Positions 32,943-43,221 of a stretch of DNA of 64,000 nt are shown piece by piece. The first letter of the stretch is position 1; every line of letters begins with the position of its first letter. The stretch is taken from the NCBI RefSeq assembly GCF_000686045.1, contig NZ_JMLV01000002.1:495793-559792 (forward strand), given 5' to 3'. Both the position numbers and the translations under genes were made by a program. Below the pieces are notes generated by a model. That model saw only the letters and a list, made by a program, of their open reading frames with translations, had not been told where the DNA came from and did not search any database. The DNA comes from Fodinicurvata fenggangensis DSM 21160 (GTDB taxonomy: Bacteria > Pseudomonadota > Alphaproteobacteria > Kiloniellales > DSM-21159).

Positions 32943-34192
32943 TGCTGTTGTCCGTCCTGGAGGCGGTCGGGCATGCGGTGTTCCTCCACTGGTGTGCGAT
33001 CAAGGGTCTGGGCAATGCGGGCGGCGAGGCGTTCGGCCACTTCCTCCTTGCTGATGCGGGGCCAGTCTTCCCGCCCCGCAGCGTCGATCAGGATGATGCT
33101 GTTGTCCGGCCCGCCGAAGGTGCCGCTTTCCGCCGAGACATCGTTAGCCAGAATCCAGTCGCAGCCCTTTCGTTCACGCTTGGCGGTCGCCTGTGCGGCG
33201 ACGTCCCGGGTTTCGGCGGCAAAGCCGATCACCAGTCCGGGCCGTTCCGTGCCGGCCTTGGAGAGTTGAGCCAGGATGTCCGGATTCTCGCTGAGCTGCA
33301 GGGCGGGTGGACTGGTTCCGTCCTTCTTGATCTTCTGCTCGGCCTGCTCGCTTGCGCGCCAGTCGGAAACGGCGGCGGCGCAGACCGCGACATCGACGGG
33401 CAGGGCGTTCCGGCAGGCCTGCAGCATCTCGTCGGCCGATTCCACATGGAGGGTTTGCACGCCCTGGGGGTCGGGCAGCTGCACCGGTCCGGTGACCAGC
33501 GTGACGGCTGCGCCTCGGTGCGCCAGGGCGGCGGCGATGGCATGCCCTTGCCGTCCCGAGGAGCGATTGGCGATATAGCGCACCGGGTCGATGGGTTCGT
33601 GGGTTGGGCCGCTGGTGACCAGGGCCTTCAGGCCCGCCAGCGGGCGCGGCGCATTGAAGTAGTCCTCGACCGCTGCGACGATGGCATCGGGTTCCGCCAT
33701 GCGTCCGGGCCCGTATTCGCCACAGGCCATCTCGCCTTCGTCGGGTCCGACGACCTGGAGGCCGCGGGCTTTCAAGCGGGCCAGGTTGTCCTGGGTTGCC
33801 GGATGCTGCCACATGCGCAGGTTCATGGCCGGGGCGGCCAGCACCTCCTTGTCCGTGGCCAGCAGCAGGGTGGAGGCCAGGTCGTTGGCCAGGCCATGGG
33901 CCAGCTTGGCCAGCAGGTCGGCGCTGGCCGGGGCCACGACAACCAGGTCCGCGGCACGGCTGAGTTCGATATGGCCCATCTCGGCCTCGTCGGTCAGCGA
34001 GAAGAGATCCTGGTAGACCCGGTGGCCACTGACCGAGGCCAGGGACAGCGGCGTGACGAATTCCGCAGCAGCCGGCGTCATGACCACGCGCACCTCGGCG
34101 CCCTGTCCGCGCAACCGCCGGACAAGGTCAGGTGTCTTGTAGGCGGCAATTCCGCCGGAGACGATGAGAAGCAGACGTTTTCCCGAGAGCAT
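32939..34192 (-). CDS. coaBC: Bifunctional phosphopantothenoylcysteine decarboxylase/phosphopantothenate-cysteine ligase
   Basis: The 417-residue fusion has an N-terminal flavin-dependent decarboxylase (CoaC): [17 protein letters not shown], the catalytic His74 in [16 protein letters not shown] at 121-128 and a Cys in the [13 protein letters not shown] substrate flap. The C-terminal half is the ligase (CoaB): [28 protein letters not shown] and a later [12 protein letters not shown] segment. It carries out two steps of coenzyme A synthesis in the cytoplasm. The ATG at 34192 gives the family N-terminus; an in-frame TTG at 34354 adds an implausible extension into the divergent promoter region. 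It leads coaBC-dut, probably continuing to rrf2-cysK. Confidence 0.95.
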   Translation of the reverse strand: MLSGKRLLLIVSGGIAAYKTPDLVRRLRGQGAEVRVVMTPAAAEFVTPLSLASVSGHRVYQDLFSLTDEAEMGHIELSRAADLVVVAPASADLLAKLAHGLANDLASTLLLATDKEVLAAPAMNLRMWQHPATQDNLARLKARGLQVVGPDEGEMACGEYGPGRMAEPDAIVAAVEDYFNAPRPLAGLKALVTSGPTHEPIDPVRYIANRSSGRQGHAIAAALAHRGAAVTLVTGPVQLPDPQGVQTLHVESADEMLQACRNALPVDVAVCAAAVSDWRASEQAEQKIKKDGTSPPALQLSENPDILAQLSKAGTERPGLVIGFAAETRDVAAQATAKRERKGCDWILANDVSAESGTFGGPDNSIILIDAAGREDWPRISKEEVAERLAARIAQTLDRTPVEEHRMPDRLQDGQQQ

Positions 34193-34336
34193 CTGACCTA
34201 TATGGTAACAATACGCCTTCACGTCACGGGCGTGGGGGATTTCACGTTCCTTGACCGTAATTCTGTCGATTGTGCGTCTGCCTGGCAAGCATAACCGCCA
34301 TGATAACTGCCGTAAGTACAGGGCCGGGAAATCGGT

Positions 34337-34366
34337 TTGACGTTTTATCGACAAATCGCCTAGATA
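34337..34366 (+). promoter_or_regulatory. Candidate sigma-70 promoter of the oxoprolinase gene
   Basis: TTGACG (34337-34342) is followed after 18 bp by TAGATA (34361-34366), and the ATG of the oxoprolinase gene lies 32 bp downstream. The hexamers are good matches, and the region is locally AT-rich compared with the flanking genes. Confidence 0.5.
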
Positions 34367-34398
34367 ATCGCAAAGTCAACCAGTGGGGTCCTGAAGAC

Positions 34399-37300
34399 AT
34401 GAGTGATCAGACAGAGTCCGGCGAAACGGGTGCATGGCAGTTCTGGGTCGACCGCGGCGGAACCTTTACCGACATTGTCGCGCGCCGGCCGGACGGGGAA
34501 CTGGTCAGCCACAAGCTGCTGTCCGAGAACCCCGAGCAGTACGAGGACGCCGCTCTACACGGCATCCGCACCCTGCTGGGCCTGAAGGCCGGTGAGCGTG
34601 TTCCGGCCGAGGCTGTCGAGGCGGTGAAGATGGGCACCACGGTGGCCACCAACGCCCTGCTGGAACGCAAGGGTGATCGCACGGTGCTGGCGATCACACG
34701 TGGTTTTCGCGATGCCTTGCGCATCGCCTACCAGAACCGGCCGCATCTCTTCACCCGGCGCATCGAGTTGCCGGAACTGCTTTATGAAGAGGTGGTGGAG
34801 ATCGACGAGCGCCTGTTTTCAGACGGGCGGATCGAGACGCCGCTGGATGCCGAGAAGGCACGGCGCGACCTGCAGGCGGCCTATGACAATGGCATACGTT
34901 CGCTGGCCATCGTGCTGATGCACGGCTATCGCTTCAGCGACCACGAGAAGACACTGGCGCAGATCGGGCGTGAGATCGGCTTCACCCAGATCTCGGTCAG
35001 CCACGAGGTCAGTCCGCTGATGAAACTGGTGGGGCGCGGCGACACCACGGTGGTGGACGCCTATCTCTCGCCCATCCTCAGGCGCTACGTGGACCTGATC
35101 GCCGGTCAGATGGGCGAGGACGAGTCCGAGAGCGTGCGCCTGATGTTCATGCAGTCCAACGGCGGCCTGACGGACGCGCGCGCCTTTCAGGGCAAGGATT
35201 CCATCCTCTCCGGCCCCGCCGGAGGCATTGTGGGGGCTGTGCGCACCGCGGCCATGGGCGGCTTCGAGAAGATCATCACCTTCGACATGGGCGGCACGTC
35301 GACCGACGTGGCGCACTATGACGGCGAGTACGAGCGCGCCTTCGAGACCCAGGTGGCCGGCGTGCGCATGCGCGCGCCGATGATGCAGATCCACACCGTG
35401 GCCGCCGGCGGCGGTTCGATCCTGCACTTTGACGGCTCGCGCTATCGCGTGGGTCCCGATTCGGCCGGGGCCAACCCCGGCCCGACCTGTTACCGCCGCG
35501 GCGGGCCGCTGGCGGTGACCGACGCCAACGTCATGCTGGGCCGCATCCAGCCGGATTTCTTCCCGCGCGTCTTCGGCCCAAATGCAGACGAACCGCTGGA
35601 TCCAGCTGCGGTGCGCACGAAGTTCGACGAGATGGCCAGGGATATCCACGAGAAGACCGGTGACACGCGCACACCCGAAGAGGTGGCCGAGGGCTTCCGC
35701 CGCATTGCCGTGGAGAACATGGCCAACGCCATCAAGAAGATCTCAATCCAGCGCGGCTATGACGTCAGCGACTACACGCTGAACTGCTTCGGCGGGGCCG
35801 GCGGCCAGGCCGCCTGCGACATTGCCGACACGCTCGGCATGACGCGTATCTTCCTGCATCCCTTTGCCGGTGTGCTCTCGGCCTATGGCATGGGCCTGGC
35901 CGATGTGCGCGTCATCAAGGAGCAGTCCATCGAAAAGCGCCTGGGCGACAGCCTGGAAGAAGTCGAGACCGAACTGAATCGCCTGGCGAGCGAAGCCGAG
36001 GCCGAGGTGATCGATCAGGGCGTCGAGCCGGCGCAGGTCGAGAAGCTGCGCAAGGTGCACCTGCGCTACGAGGGCACCGACAGCCCAATGATCGTGGACT
36101 TCGGCAGCCGCGACGCGATCGTGGCCGCCTTCGAGGCCGCCTATATCCAGCGCTTCGGCTTCACCATGCCCGAGAAGGCCCACATCGTGGAGGCCGTCTC
36201 GGTGGAAGCCATCGGTCATACCGATGCCGCCGAGGACCCGGTTCTGGAGGAGGGCAAGCGCGACAAACCGCTCGAGCCCCTGGCGCACAAGCCCTTCTAC
36301 AGCGGCGGCAAGTGGGTCGACGCACCGGTCTATGACCGTGACGCCATGCTGCCCGGCGATTCGGTGGACGGCCCGGCCGTGCTGATCGAGAAGACCTCGA
36401 CCACGGTGATCGAGGCCGGCTGGCGCGGCAAGCTGACCACCCGCAACCACGTGGTGCTGGAGCGCGTGCAGCCGCTGGAGCGCGAGCACGCCGTGGGCAC
36501 CCAGGTGGACCCCGTGATGCTGGAGGTCTTCAACAACCTGTTCATGTCCATTGCCGAGCAGATGGGCTCAACGCTGGAGAAGACCGCCTATTCCGTGAAC
36601 ATCAAGGAGCGACTGGACTTCTCCTGCGCGCTCTTCACCCCGGCGGGCGACCTGGTGGCCAACGCGCCGCACATGCCGGTGCACCTGGGCTCCATGAGCG
36701 AATCCATCCGCGCCGTCATTCGCAACAACAATGGGTCCATCGCGCCGGGCGACGTCTATGTGCTGAATGCTCCCTACAACGGCGGTACGCACTTGCCGGA
36801 CATCACCGTGGTGACGCCGGTCTTCGACGAAGCGGAGAAAGAGATCCTGTTCTATGTGGCCAGCCGTGGGCACCACGCCGATGTCGGCGGATTGACCCCC
36901 GGCTCCATGCCGCCCAATTCCCGCACCGTCGAGGAAGAGGGCGTACTGATCGACAACTTCAAGCTGCTGGACCGCGGGCAGTTCCGCGAACAGGCGCTGC
37001 GCGAGCTGCTGGGTTCGGGCAAGTACCCGGCGCGCAACCCGGACCAGAACATCGCCGACCTGCAGGCCCAGATCGCCGCAAACCAGAAGGGCATCGGCGA
37101 GCTGCGCCGCATCGTCAAGCAGTTCGGGCTGGACGTGGTGCAGGCCTATATGGGCCATGTGCAGGACAACGCCGAGGAACAGGTCCGCCGTGTGCTGGAC
37201 CGCCTGGCCGACGGCGAATTCGTCTATCCCATGGATGATGGCAGCCAGATCGCGGTGAAGGTCTCCATCGACAAGCAGGCCCGCAAGGCCCGCATCGACT

Positions 37301-38034
37301 TCACCGGGACCAGCGAGCAGCAGCCCAGCAACTTCAACGCCCCTGCGGCCGTCTGCCGGGCGGCGGTGCTCTATGTCTTCCGCACCTTGGTGGAGGACGA
37401 GATCCCGATGAACGAGGGCTGCCTGAAACCGCTGGACATCGTGCTGCCCGAGGGCTGCATGCTGAACCCCGAATACCCGGCCGCCGTCGTGGCCGGCAAC
37501 GTGGAGACCAGCCAGGCCATCACCGACTGCCTCTATGGCGCGACCCGGACCATGGCCGGCGCCCAGGGCACGATGAACAACCTGACCTTCGGCAACGACC
37601 AGTACCAGTACTACGAAACCGTCTGCGGCGGGTCCGGGGCCGGACCTGATTTCGATGGCTGTGACGCGGTGCACACCCACATGACCAACTCGCGCCTGAC
37701 CGATCCCGAGATCCTGGAATGGCGCTTCCCGGTCCTGCTGGAATCCTTCGAGGTGCGCCGCGGCTCCGGCGGCAAGGGCAAGTACCGTGGCGGCGACGGC
37801 GCGGTGCGGCGCCTGCGCTTCCTGGAGCCCATGACGGCCTCGATCCTGTCCAGCCACCGCAAGGTGCCGAACTTCGGCGTCGATGGCGGCGAGCCGGGCG
37901 CGCTGGGCCACAATGCGGTGGTGCGCAAGGACGGCAGCGTCGATGAGCTGTCGGGCACCGACCGGGCCGAAATGGAAGCGGGCGACGTCTTCCTGGTGGA
38001 AACCCCGGGCGGCGGCGGCTACGGCAAGGCGTGA
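34399..38034 (+). CDS. Fused HyuA-HyuB 5-oxoprolinase/hydantoinase family protein
   Basis: The 1211-residue protein combines an N-terminal HyuA part (about 1-690: [48 protein letters not shown]) and a C-terminal HyuB part (about 700-1205: [48 protein letters not shown] at the end). Single-chain proteins of this size are typical of ATP-dependent 5-oxoprolinases that open pyroglutamate to glutamate; split subunits are typical of hydantoinases and acetophenone carboxylases. The fusion therefore favours 5-oxoprolinase, but hydantoin or N-methylhydantoin cannot be excluded. The ATG at 34399 starts the [11 protein letters not shown] leader; a longer frame to 34270 lies in the promoter region. It is alone on its strand, divergent from coaBC. 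Confidence 0.88.
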   Translation: MSDQTESGETGAWQFWVDRGGTFTDIVARRPDGELVSHKLLSENPEQYEDAALHGIRTLLGLKAGERVPAEAVEAVKMGTTVATNALLERKGDRTVLAITRGFRDALRIAYQNRPHLFTRRIELPELLYEEVVEIDERLFSDGRIETPLDAEKARRDLQAAYDNGIRSLAIVLMHGYRFSDHEKTLAQIGREIGFTQISVSHEVSPLMKLVGRGDTTVVDAYLSPILRRYVDLIAGQMGEDESESVRLMFMQSNGGLTDARAFQGKDSILSGPAGGIVGAVRTAAMGGFEKIITFDMGGTSTDVAHYDGEYERAFETQVAGVRMRAPMMQIHTVAAGGGSILHFDGSRYRVGPDSAGANPGPTCYRRGGPLAVTDANVMLGRIQPDFFPRVFGPNADEPLDPAAVRTKFDEMARDIHEKTGDTRTPEEVAEGFRRIAVENMANAIKKISIQRGYDVSDYTLNCFGGAGGQAACDIADTLGMTRIFLHPFAGVLSAYGMGLADVRVIKEQSIEKRLGDSLEEVETELNRLASEAEAEVIDQGVEPAQVEKLRKVHLRYEGTDSPMIVDFGSRDAIVAAFEAAYIQRFGFTMPEKAHIVEAVSVEAIGHTDAAEDPVLEEGKRDKPLEPLAHKPFYSGGKWVDAPVYDRDAMLPGDSVDGPAVLIEKTSTTVIEAGWRGKLTTRNHVVLERVQPLEREHAVGTQVDPVMLEVFNNLFMSIAEQMGSTLEKTAYSVNIKERLDFSCALFTPAGDLVANAPHMPVHLGSMSESIRAVIRNNNGSIAPGDVYVLNAPYNGGTHLPDITVVTPVFDEAEKEILFYVASRGHHADVGGLTPGSMPPNSRTVEEEGVLIDNFKLLDRGQFREQALRELLGSGKYPARNPDQNIADLQAQIAANQKGIGELRRIVKQFGLDVVQAYMGHVQDNAEEQVRRVLDRLADGEFVYPMDDGSQIAVKVSIDKQARKARIDFTGTSEQQPSNFNAPAAVCRAAVLYVFRTLVEDEIPMNEGCLKPLDIVLPEGCMLNPEYPAAVVAGNVETSQAITDCLYGATRTMAGAQGTMNNLTFGNDQYQYYETVCGGSGAGPDFDGCDAVHTHMTNSRLTDPEILEWRFPVLLESFEVRRGSGGKGKYRGGDGAVRRLRFLEPMTASILSSHRKVPNFGVDGGEPGALGHNAVVRKDGSVDELSGTDRAEMEAGDVFLVETPGGGGYGKA

Positions 38035-38112
38035 TTCAGGCCTGATCCGCCAGGCGCGCCCGGGAGATGCAGGCGGGCCTACCGGTTGGAGGGACCGGCG
38101 GTCGACTGCGGT

Positions 38113-38664
38113 CTATCGCTCCATCCTGCCCGTCTCTCCGGGTGGGTTTGCGAAGGGGGCGAAGTCCTGGCGGTTGCGGACCTCGCGGTGGTGGTTGAGC
38201 GCCCAATGGACGCTTGGGAAGGCGATTTCGTCCCAGGGGATCTCGCTCCAGTCGAACAGCCCGACTTCTGCTGATTCCGGGCCGCAGGCCACCTTCTGGT
38301 GGGCCAGGCGGGCGCGGTAGATCAGCTGAACCTGGCTGATGCGCGGGATGCTGTAGACCGCCAGCAGGCGGTCGATCTCGAGCTCGGCGCAGGCCTCCTC
38401 GCGCGCTTCGCGCAGGGCGCCTTCCAGCGGTTCCTCCTGCAGCTCCAGGTATCCGGCCGGCAGGGTCCAGTAACCCTTGCGCGGGTGGATGGCGCGGCGG
38501 CAGAGCAGGATGCGTCCCTGCCATTCGGCTACGGAGCCGACGACGATCTTGGGGTTCTGGTAGTGGACGAAGCCGCAGTCGCGGCAGACCAGGCGTTCGC
38601 GGTCGTCACCATCCGGAACGCGATTTTCGAAGTTGTCGTCGGGCTGTGTCGCGGGCTCTGTCAT
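38113..38664 (-). CDS. NUDIX hydrolase with N-terminal zinc ribbon
   Basis: The 183-residue protein starts with a CxxC zinc-ribbon half (CRDCGFVHYQNPKIVV), followed by the Nudix box: the Gly of GYLELQEE leads to REAREEACAE, with the REx2EE core intact. Only two Cys are visible in the ribbon half, so it may dimerise or bind metal incompletely. Nudix enzymes cleave nucleoside diphosphates linked to another group; this subgroup resembles ADP-ribose pyrophosphatase/YjhB-type enzymes and not NudC proper. The ATG at 38664 begins TEPATQPDDNFENR; an upstream start at 38700 is less likely. It is convergent with the oxoprolinase gene. Confidence 0.88.
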   Translation of the reverse strand: MTEPATQPDDNFENRVPDGDDRERLVCRDCGFVHYQNPKIVVGSVAEWQGRILLCRRAIHPRKGYWTLPAGYLELQEEPLEGALREAREEACAELEIDRLLAVYSIPRISQVQLIYRARLAHQKVACGPESAEVGLFDWSEIPWDEIAFPSVHWALNHHREVRNRQDFAPFANPPGETGRMER

Positions 38665-38745
38665 GCCATAGAGAATGGCGCGAGGCAGCTGTCGCGGCAA
38701 GAGATGCGCGCAGGTCGGAGCTTTCGCGGGTCTTCAGGGGCCGGG

Positions 38746-39015
38746 TCAGGCCTTCATGTTGACGAAGCTGCCGCGCCAGGCCGGCTGGCCGGTTTCCCCC
38801 TGCTGCTGGGCAGCGGAAATGGTCTTGTCATTCGGCAGCTCCGTGCTGGAGGCCGGACCGCTGCCCGTGGGCTTGGTGGCGCCGGCTGCACCGTCGCGCG
38901 GCACACTCTGCCCCACGTCCTGGGGCGTGTCCTTGGGGGCGCCGGGACGACTCATGTCGTCCAGCGCCTTGGTGAAGGAGCCCAGAAGGTTTGATATGCC
39001 AGGATTCACTTGCAT
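38746..39015 (-). CDS. Small hypothetical protein, mostly disordered
   Basis: The 89-residue product begins MQVNPGISNLLGSFTKALDD, a short predicted helix, and continues as a Pro-, Gly-, Ser- and Thr-rich low-complexity tail with no domain I recognise. The composition suggests an intrinsically disordered protein. No strong Shine-Dalgarno precedes the ATG, but the frame has start and stop in a space between annotated genes and reads on the same strand as the NUDIX gene downstream. A chance frame cannot be excluded. Confidence 0.45.
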   Translation of the reverse strand: MQVNPGISNLLGSFTKALDDMSRPGAPKDTPQDVGQSVPRDGAAGATKPTGSGPASSTELPNDKTISAAQQQGETGQPAWRGSFVNMKA

Positions 39016-39103
39016 GGGCGTAACTATGTCGCAGAAAATCTTAACAAAGGGTTAAGGCGATAAGCGGTTTCCTTGACTGGCCGCATGGGCTAAAGCAGGC
39101 GCC

Positions 39104-40519
39104 ATGACGCAACGCAATTCCAGGTCCCGCACCGGCCCGGCCGGCAAGGGCGGTACCGACCCGAAGTCCAAAGACACCTCGAAGTCCTCCCGCGGTGGGC
39201 CGTCAAGGCGTGACACAGAGTCCGTCCGGCCCGGCGACGCGCGCAGCCTGGCCCTGGCGGCCCTGGACGATGTCCTGCAGAAGGGACGTCCGCTGGAAGA
39301 GGCGTTGGCCGGCCAGCCGGGCTATCGCGCCCTGGCGACGCGCGACCGCGCCTTTGCCCGGCGCCTGCTGGCCGGGACACTGCGGCACCTGGGGCAGATC
39401 GACGACCTGTTGAGCCGGCTGCTGGAGCGGCCCCTGGGCGTGCGCAACAGGCGGGCGACGAACATCCTGCGGCTGGGTGTCTGTCAGCTGGCTTTCCTGG
39501 AAACACCGGCCCATGCGGCGGTCAGTACCGCACTCAGCCTGGCCGAGCATCCGCACAGCCGTTCGTTGAAGGGCCTGGTCAATGCCGTGCTGCGGCGCCT
39601 GGATCGCGAGAAGGACGGCCTGTTGGCCGAACAGGATGCCGCGCGCCTGAACCTGCCCGCCTGGCTGTGGGACCGGCTGGAAGCTGCCTATGGGGAAGCG
39701 ACCCTGCGCGCCAGCCTGGAGGTGCAGCAACAGGAACCGCCACTGGACCTGACGGTCCGGGAGCCGCGTGACGAGGACAGCCTGGCACGCAGCCTGGAGG
39801 CCCAGATTCTGCCGATCGGGGGCTTGCGCCTGCCGTCCGGGCGGGGGGAAATCACCGCACTGTCCGGCTATGCCGAGGGCCGCTGGTGGGTCCAGGATGC
39901 GGCGGCGGCGCTGCCGGCTCGCCTGGCGGGTTCGCTGGCGGGGCGGCGGGTCTATGACCTCTGTGCCGCACCGGGCGGAAAGACCTGTCAGCTGGCCGCC
40001 GGAGGCGCCGAGGTGACGGCTGTGGACCAGTCGGCCTCGCGCCTGAAGCGCCTGCAGGAGAACCTGGTGCGCCTGGGCCTGAAGGCCGAGGTGGTCACGG
40101 CCGATGTGGTCACATGGCAGCCGGCCGAGCCGGCCGACCTGGTCCTGCTGGATGCCCCCTGCAGTGCCACGGGCACGTTGCGCCGCCATCCCGATGTGGC
40201 CTGGCTGAAGCGCGAAGAGGACATTCCCGCGCTCTGCGCCCTGCAGGATCGCCTGCTGGACGCCGCGGCGCGGATGGTGGCGCCGGGCGGCCTGCTGATC
40301 TATGTCACCTGTTCCCTCTTGCCCGAGGAGGGGCCTGAACGCGTGGCGGCCTTCCTGGAGGACCGGGTCGACTTTACCCGGGTGCCGGTCACTGCGGCCG
40401 AGGTGGGCGACAGACCGGAACTGCTGACAGAAGCGGGCGAGTTGCGCAGCCTGCCCTGCCACCTGGCCGAGCTTGGCGGCCTGGACGGCTTCTATGCCTG
40501 TCGCCTCAGGCGGAACTGA
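39104..40519 (+). CDS. rsmB: 16S rRNA (cytosine-C5)-methyltransferase, RsmB/NOP family
   Basis: The 471-residue protein has a basic, low-complexity N-terminus (about 1-40), a NusB-like RNA-binding domain (about 45-170: RSLALAALDDVLQKGRPLEE, FLETPAHAAVSTALSLAE) and a Rossmann methyltransferase domain with VYDLCAAPGGKTCQLA, LLDAPCSATGTLRRHPD (first Cys, TC/PC pair) and IYVTCSLLPEEGPE (catalytic Cys). It methylates C967 of 16S rRNA, using S-adenosylmethionine. It is followed by rpe after 137 bp, a conserved alphaproteobacterial order. Confidence 0.93.
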   Translation: MTQRNSRSRTGPAGKGGTDPKSKDTSKSSRGGPSRRDTESVRPGDARSLALAALDDVLQKGRPLEEALAGQPGYRALATRDRAFARRLLAGTLRHLGQIDDLLSRLLERPLGVRNRRATNILRLGVCQLAFLETPAHAAVSTALSLAEHPHSRSLKGLVNAVLRRLDREKDGLLAEQDAARLNLPAWLWDRLEAAYGEATLRASLEVQQQEPPLDLTVREPRDEDSLARSLEAQILPIGGLRLPSGRGEITALSGYAEGRWWVQDAAAALPARLAGSLAGRRVYDLCAAPGGKTCQLAAGGAEVTAVDQSASRLKRLQENLVRLGLKAEVVTADVVTWQPAEPADLVLLDAPCSATGTLRRHPDVAWLKREEDIPALCALQDRLLDAAARMVAPGGLLIYVTCSLLPEEGPERVAAFLEDRVDFTRVPVTAAEVGDRPELLTEAGELRSLPCHLAELGGLDGFYACRLRRN

Positions 40520-40656
40520 GATCGGCGAGCGCCCGCGTTTCTTGCGCCATGGCGCTTGCTGGCGCTTTGACGGGGGGACGGCTTGCTGATATCACCCGAA
40601 GATACCGGTTCGGTTTCCTGACGCCTTTCCATCGAGCGCGAGGTTCGGTTCCCCGC

Positions 40657-41325
40657 ATGCAGCAGCACACACGCATTTCTCCCTCCATCCTGTCGTCCGA
40701 TTTCGCAGCCTTGGGCCAGGAAGTCCGTGCCATCAGCGAGGCTGGTGCAGATTATATCCACGTGGACGTCATGGACGGCCACTTCGTGCCCAACATCACC
40801 ATCGGGCCCTCGGTGGTGAAGGCCCTGCGCCCGCACAGCGACCTGCCCTTCGACGTGCATTTGATGATCTCCCCGGTGGACCCCTATGTGGAGGCCTTCG
40901 CCGAGGCCGGGGCCGACATCATCACGGTGCACCCCGAAGCGGGGCCGCATGTGCATCGCACACTTCAGCTGATCAAGTCGCTGGGAAAGAAGGCGGGAGT
41001 GTCCATCAATCCCGGGACGCCGCTGGCGACGGTCAAGCCGCTGATGGAGGAGGTGGACCTGATCCTGGTGATGAGCGTCAATCCCGGCTTCGGCGGACAG
41101 TCCTTCATTCCGGAAAGCCTGCGCAAGCTGGAGTCGCTGCGCCGCATGATCGATGACAGCGGCCGCGACATCGACCTGGAGGTGGATGGCGGAATCAACC
41201 TGGAGACCGCGCCCCAGGCGATCGCGGCGGGCGCCGATGTCCTGGTGGCCGGCACCGCCACCTTCAAGGGCGGACCGCAAGCCTATGCCGAAAACATCCG
41301 CGCCCTGCGCGGACCCGCCGGATGA
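40657..41325 (+). CDS. rpe: Ribulose-phosphate 3-epimerase
   Basis: The 222-residue TIM-barrel enzyme has SPSILSSDFAALGQEV, the metal-binding HVDVMDGHFVPN, FDVHLMI, MSVNPGFGGQSF and the DGGIN phosphate end, all family signatures. It interconverts ribulose 5-phosphate and xylulose 5-phosphate in the pentose phosphate and Calvin pathways. The ATG at 40657 (MQQHTRISPSIL) gives the family N-terminus; the frame is open to 40549 only by chance. Its stop overlaps the heparinase-like gene start by 4 bp. Confidence 0.96.
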   Translation: MQQHTRISPSILSSDFAALGQEVRAISEAGADYIHVDVMDGHFVPNITIGPSVVKALRPHSDLPFDVHLMISPVDPYVEAFAEAGADIITVHPEAGPHVHRTLQLIKSLGKKAGVSINPGTPLATVKPLMEEVDLILVMSVNPGFGGQSFIPESLRKLESLRRMIDDSGRDIDLEVDGGINLETAPQAIAAGADVLVAGTATFKGGPQAYAENIRALRGPAG

Positions 41326-43130
41326 CGGAGTCTGTGGTGGTCGGCGAGACAGCGCCCGCACCGCCTGCTGACAGGGATCAACGGCCCGGTGGTCGCGGCA
41401 TGGCCGGACGCAAGCCACCGCTCAGTATGCGCCTGCGGGCCCTGGGGGCACTACCGCGTCGCCTGCTTTGGCAGAGACTGGCCTATCGCCTGAAGGCCCC
41501 CTGGCATCGCAGCCCGCTCTATGGCGTCTTCCTGCCCCGTCTGGAGAGCGCAACGCCGCTCAACCTGCCGCCCGATCCCTGGCCCGGCGAAGCCGACCGT
41601 GGGCGTGCGCTGGCCGATATGATCTTCACCTTTGCTGGCCAGACCCTGGAGAACCCCAGTCCCATCTGGAACCCGCCCCAGGCTTCGCAGGCCTGGCGTG
41701 AGGAGCTGCACAGCTTCTCCTGGCTGCGCGACTTGCGGGCCTGCAATGGCGATCCGGCCCGGCGCCGCGCCCGGGCCCTGACCGCGGAGTGGATGGAGCT
41801 GCACCGACGCTGGTCGCCGCTGGCCTGGGACCCGCTGGTGACCGGGCGCCGCCTGTCGCACTGGCTGGGCCAGTATGACTTCTTCGCCGCCTCGGCCGAG
41901 ATCGATTTTCGCCAACGGCTGCTGGACTCGTCAGCACGGCAGGCCGCGCACCTGGCGGCGGTCCTGCCGGCGGGACTGACCGGCTCGGACCTGATCGTGG
42001 CCTTGCGCGGGCTGGCCATCGCGGGCGCCTGCCTGCCCGACGGGCGGCCCTGGCTGAAGCGGGCATTGGCCCTGCTCTCGCGCGAACTGACGGCCCAGAT
42101 CCTGGCTGACGGCGGACATTGCGAACGCAGTCCCGGACGTCACCTGGCGGTGCTCCGCGATCTGGTGGACATCAAGGCCACGCTGCATGCTGCCGGTGAG
42201 CCCTTGCCCGACGAACTGCAACTGGCCATCGAGAGCATGGGGCCCCTTATGCGCCTGCTGCAGCACGGCGATGGCGGCCTGGCCCTGTTCAACGGCTCCA
42301 CAGCCGAAGAGGGCTTCAAGGTGGACATGGTGCTGCGCCGGGCCGATGCTCGCCGCCGGCCCCGGACGTCAGCGCCACAGACCGGCTTCCAGCGTATGCA
42401 GGCGGGGCGTACGCTTGTCCTGCAGGATTGTGGCGCACCGCCACCGCCAGGCCTTGACCGTGCGGCCCATGCCGGGACCTTGAGCTTCGAGATGAGTGTC
42501 GGGCGCGAGCGTCTGATCGTCAACTGCGGGGCGCCCAGTGGCCAGGCTGCGGGCGAGGCCCTGCGCCAGGCCTTGCGCGTCACCGCAGCGCATTCCACCT
42601 TGACGCTGGCCGAGACCAATTCATCGCTTTTGTCGGCAGGGCGTGCCTTCTGGCAGTCAGGGCTGGTGGCCCGGCCTGCGGACGTGCAGTACCGACGCGA
42701 CGAGGATGAGGGCGCCATCCTGCTGGAATCCCGGCATGATGGCTACGCCGTACGCCTGGGGGCGCTGCATCGGCGCGTACTTTATCTGGCGGCCAGTGGC
42801 GAGGATCTGCGCGGCGAGGATCGTGTGGAACCGGCGGGGGCCGAGCCCTTTGACCGAGCGCTGGACTTTGCCGTACGTTTCCATCTTCATCCGAGCGTAC
42901 AGGCCGCAGTGGTACAGAACGGACAGGCCGTGCTGCTGCGCCTGCCCAAGGCGGGAGGCTGGCGCCTGCGCTGCAGCGGGGCGGTGGTGGCCCTGGAGGA
43001 CTCGGTCTATTTCGGCGATGGCCAGTCGCGGCGCAGCCAGCAGGTGGTGCTCCATGGCCGCTGTGGACAGAGCGGCGCGCGCGTCAAGTGGGCCCTGCAG
43101 CGCGAGGCGGCGGCCAAACCGGGGCGTTGA
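41322..43130 (+). CDS. Heparinase II/III family protein
   Basis: The 602-residue product matches the alphaproteobacterial heparinase II/III-like proteins encoded between rpe and purH. It has a helical toroid half (about 80-340: [52 protein letters not shown]) and a beta-sandwich C-terminal half. The DGGHCERSP and LHSFSWL segments are family landmarks. Its real substrate, perhaps an acidic cell-surface polysaccharide, is not known. There is no clear signal peptide; the N-terminal 35 residues are Pro- and Arg-rich. The ATGA overlap with rpe implies coupling. Confidence 0.87.
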   Translation: MTESVVVGETAPAPPADRDQRPGGRGMAGRKPPLSMRLRALGALPRRLLWQRLAYRLKAPWHRSPLYGVFLPRLESATPLNLPPDPWPGEADRGRALADMIFTFAGQTLENPSPIWNPPQASQAWREELHSFSWLRDLRACNGDPARRRARALTAEWMELHRRWSPLAWDPLVTGRRLSHWLGQYDFFAASAEIDFRQRLLDSSARQAAHLAAVLPAGLTGSDLIVALRGLAIAGACLPDGRPWLKRALALLSRELTAQILADGGHCERSPGRHLAVLRDLVDIKATLHAAGEPLPDELQLAIESMGPLMRLLQHGDGGLALFNGSTAEEGFKVDMVLRRADARRRPRTSAPQTGFQRMQAGRTLVLQDCGAPPPPGLDRAAHAGTLSFEMSVGRERLIVNCGAPSGQAAGEALRQALRVTAAHSTLTLAETNSSLLSAGRAFWQSGLVARPADVQYRRDEDEGAILLESRHDGYAVRLGALHRRVLYLAASGEDLRGEDRVEPAGAEPFDRALDFAVRFHLHPSVQAAVVQNGQAVLLRLPKAGGWRLRCSGAVVALEDSVYFGDGQSRRSQQVVLHGRCGQSGARVKWALQREAAAKPGR

Positions 43131-43143
43131 CGCCGATTTTTTT
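43123..43143 (+). terminator. Weak candidate terminator after the heparinase-like gene
   Basis: A short GGCG-TTGA-CGCC hairpin (43123-43134), which contains the stop codon in its loop, is followed by seven T residues (43137-43143). The 4-bp stem is short for an intrinsic terminator, so read-through to purH is likely. Confidence 0.35.
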
Positions 43144-43221
43144 ATCACAGGGGAGGACAAAGGCGGCAGTCTTGCTTACAACAGGGATGAGAGCCGAAGA
43201 CCAGATAACCGGAGTGCCGTC

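Noticed and set aside
36568..37911. 447-codon open frame opposite the oxoprolinase gene
   Set aside because: Rich in His, Gly, Val and Gln as an antisense reflection of the HyuB codons; not a gene.
40544..40555. Palindrome GCGCCATGGCGC before rpe
   Set aside because: A 12-bp GC-rich palindrome in such a genome can occur by chance. It has no repeat partner and no regulator context.
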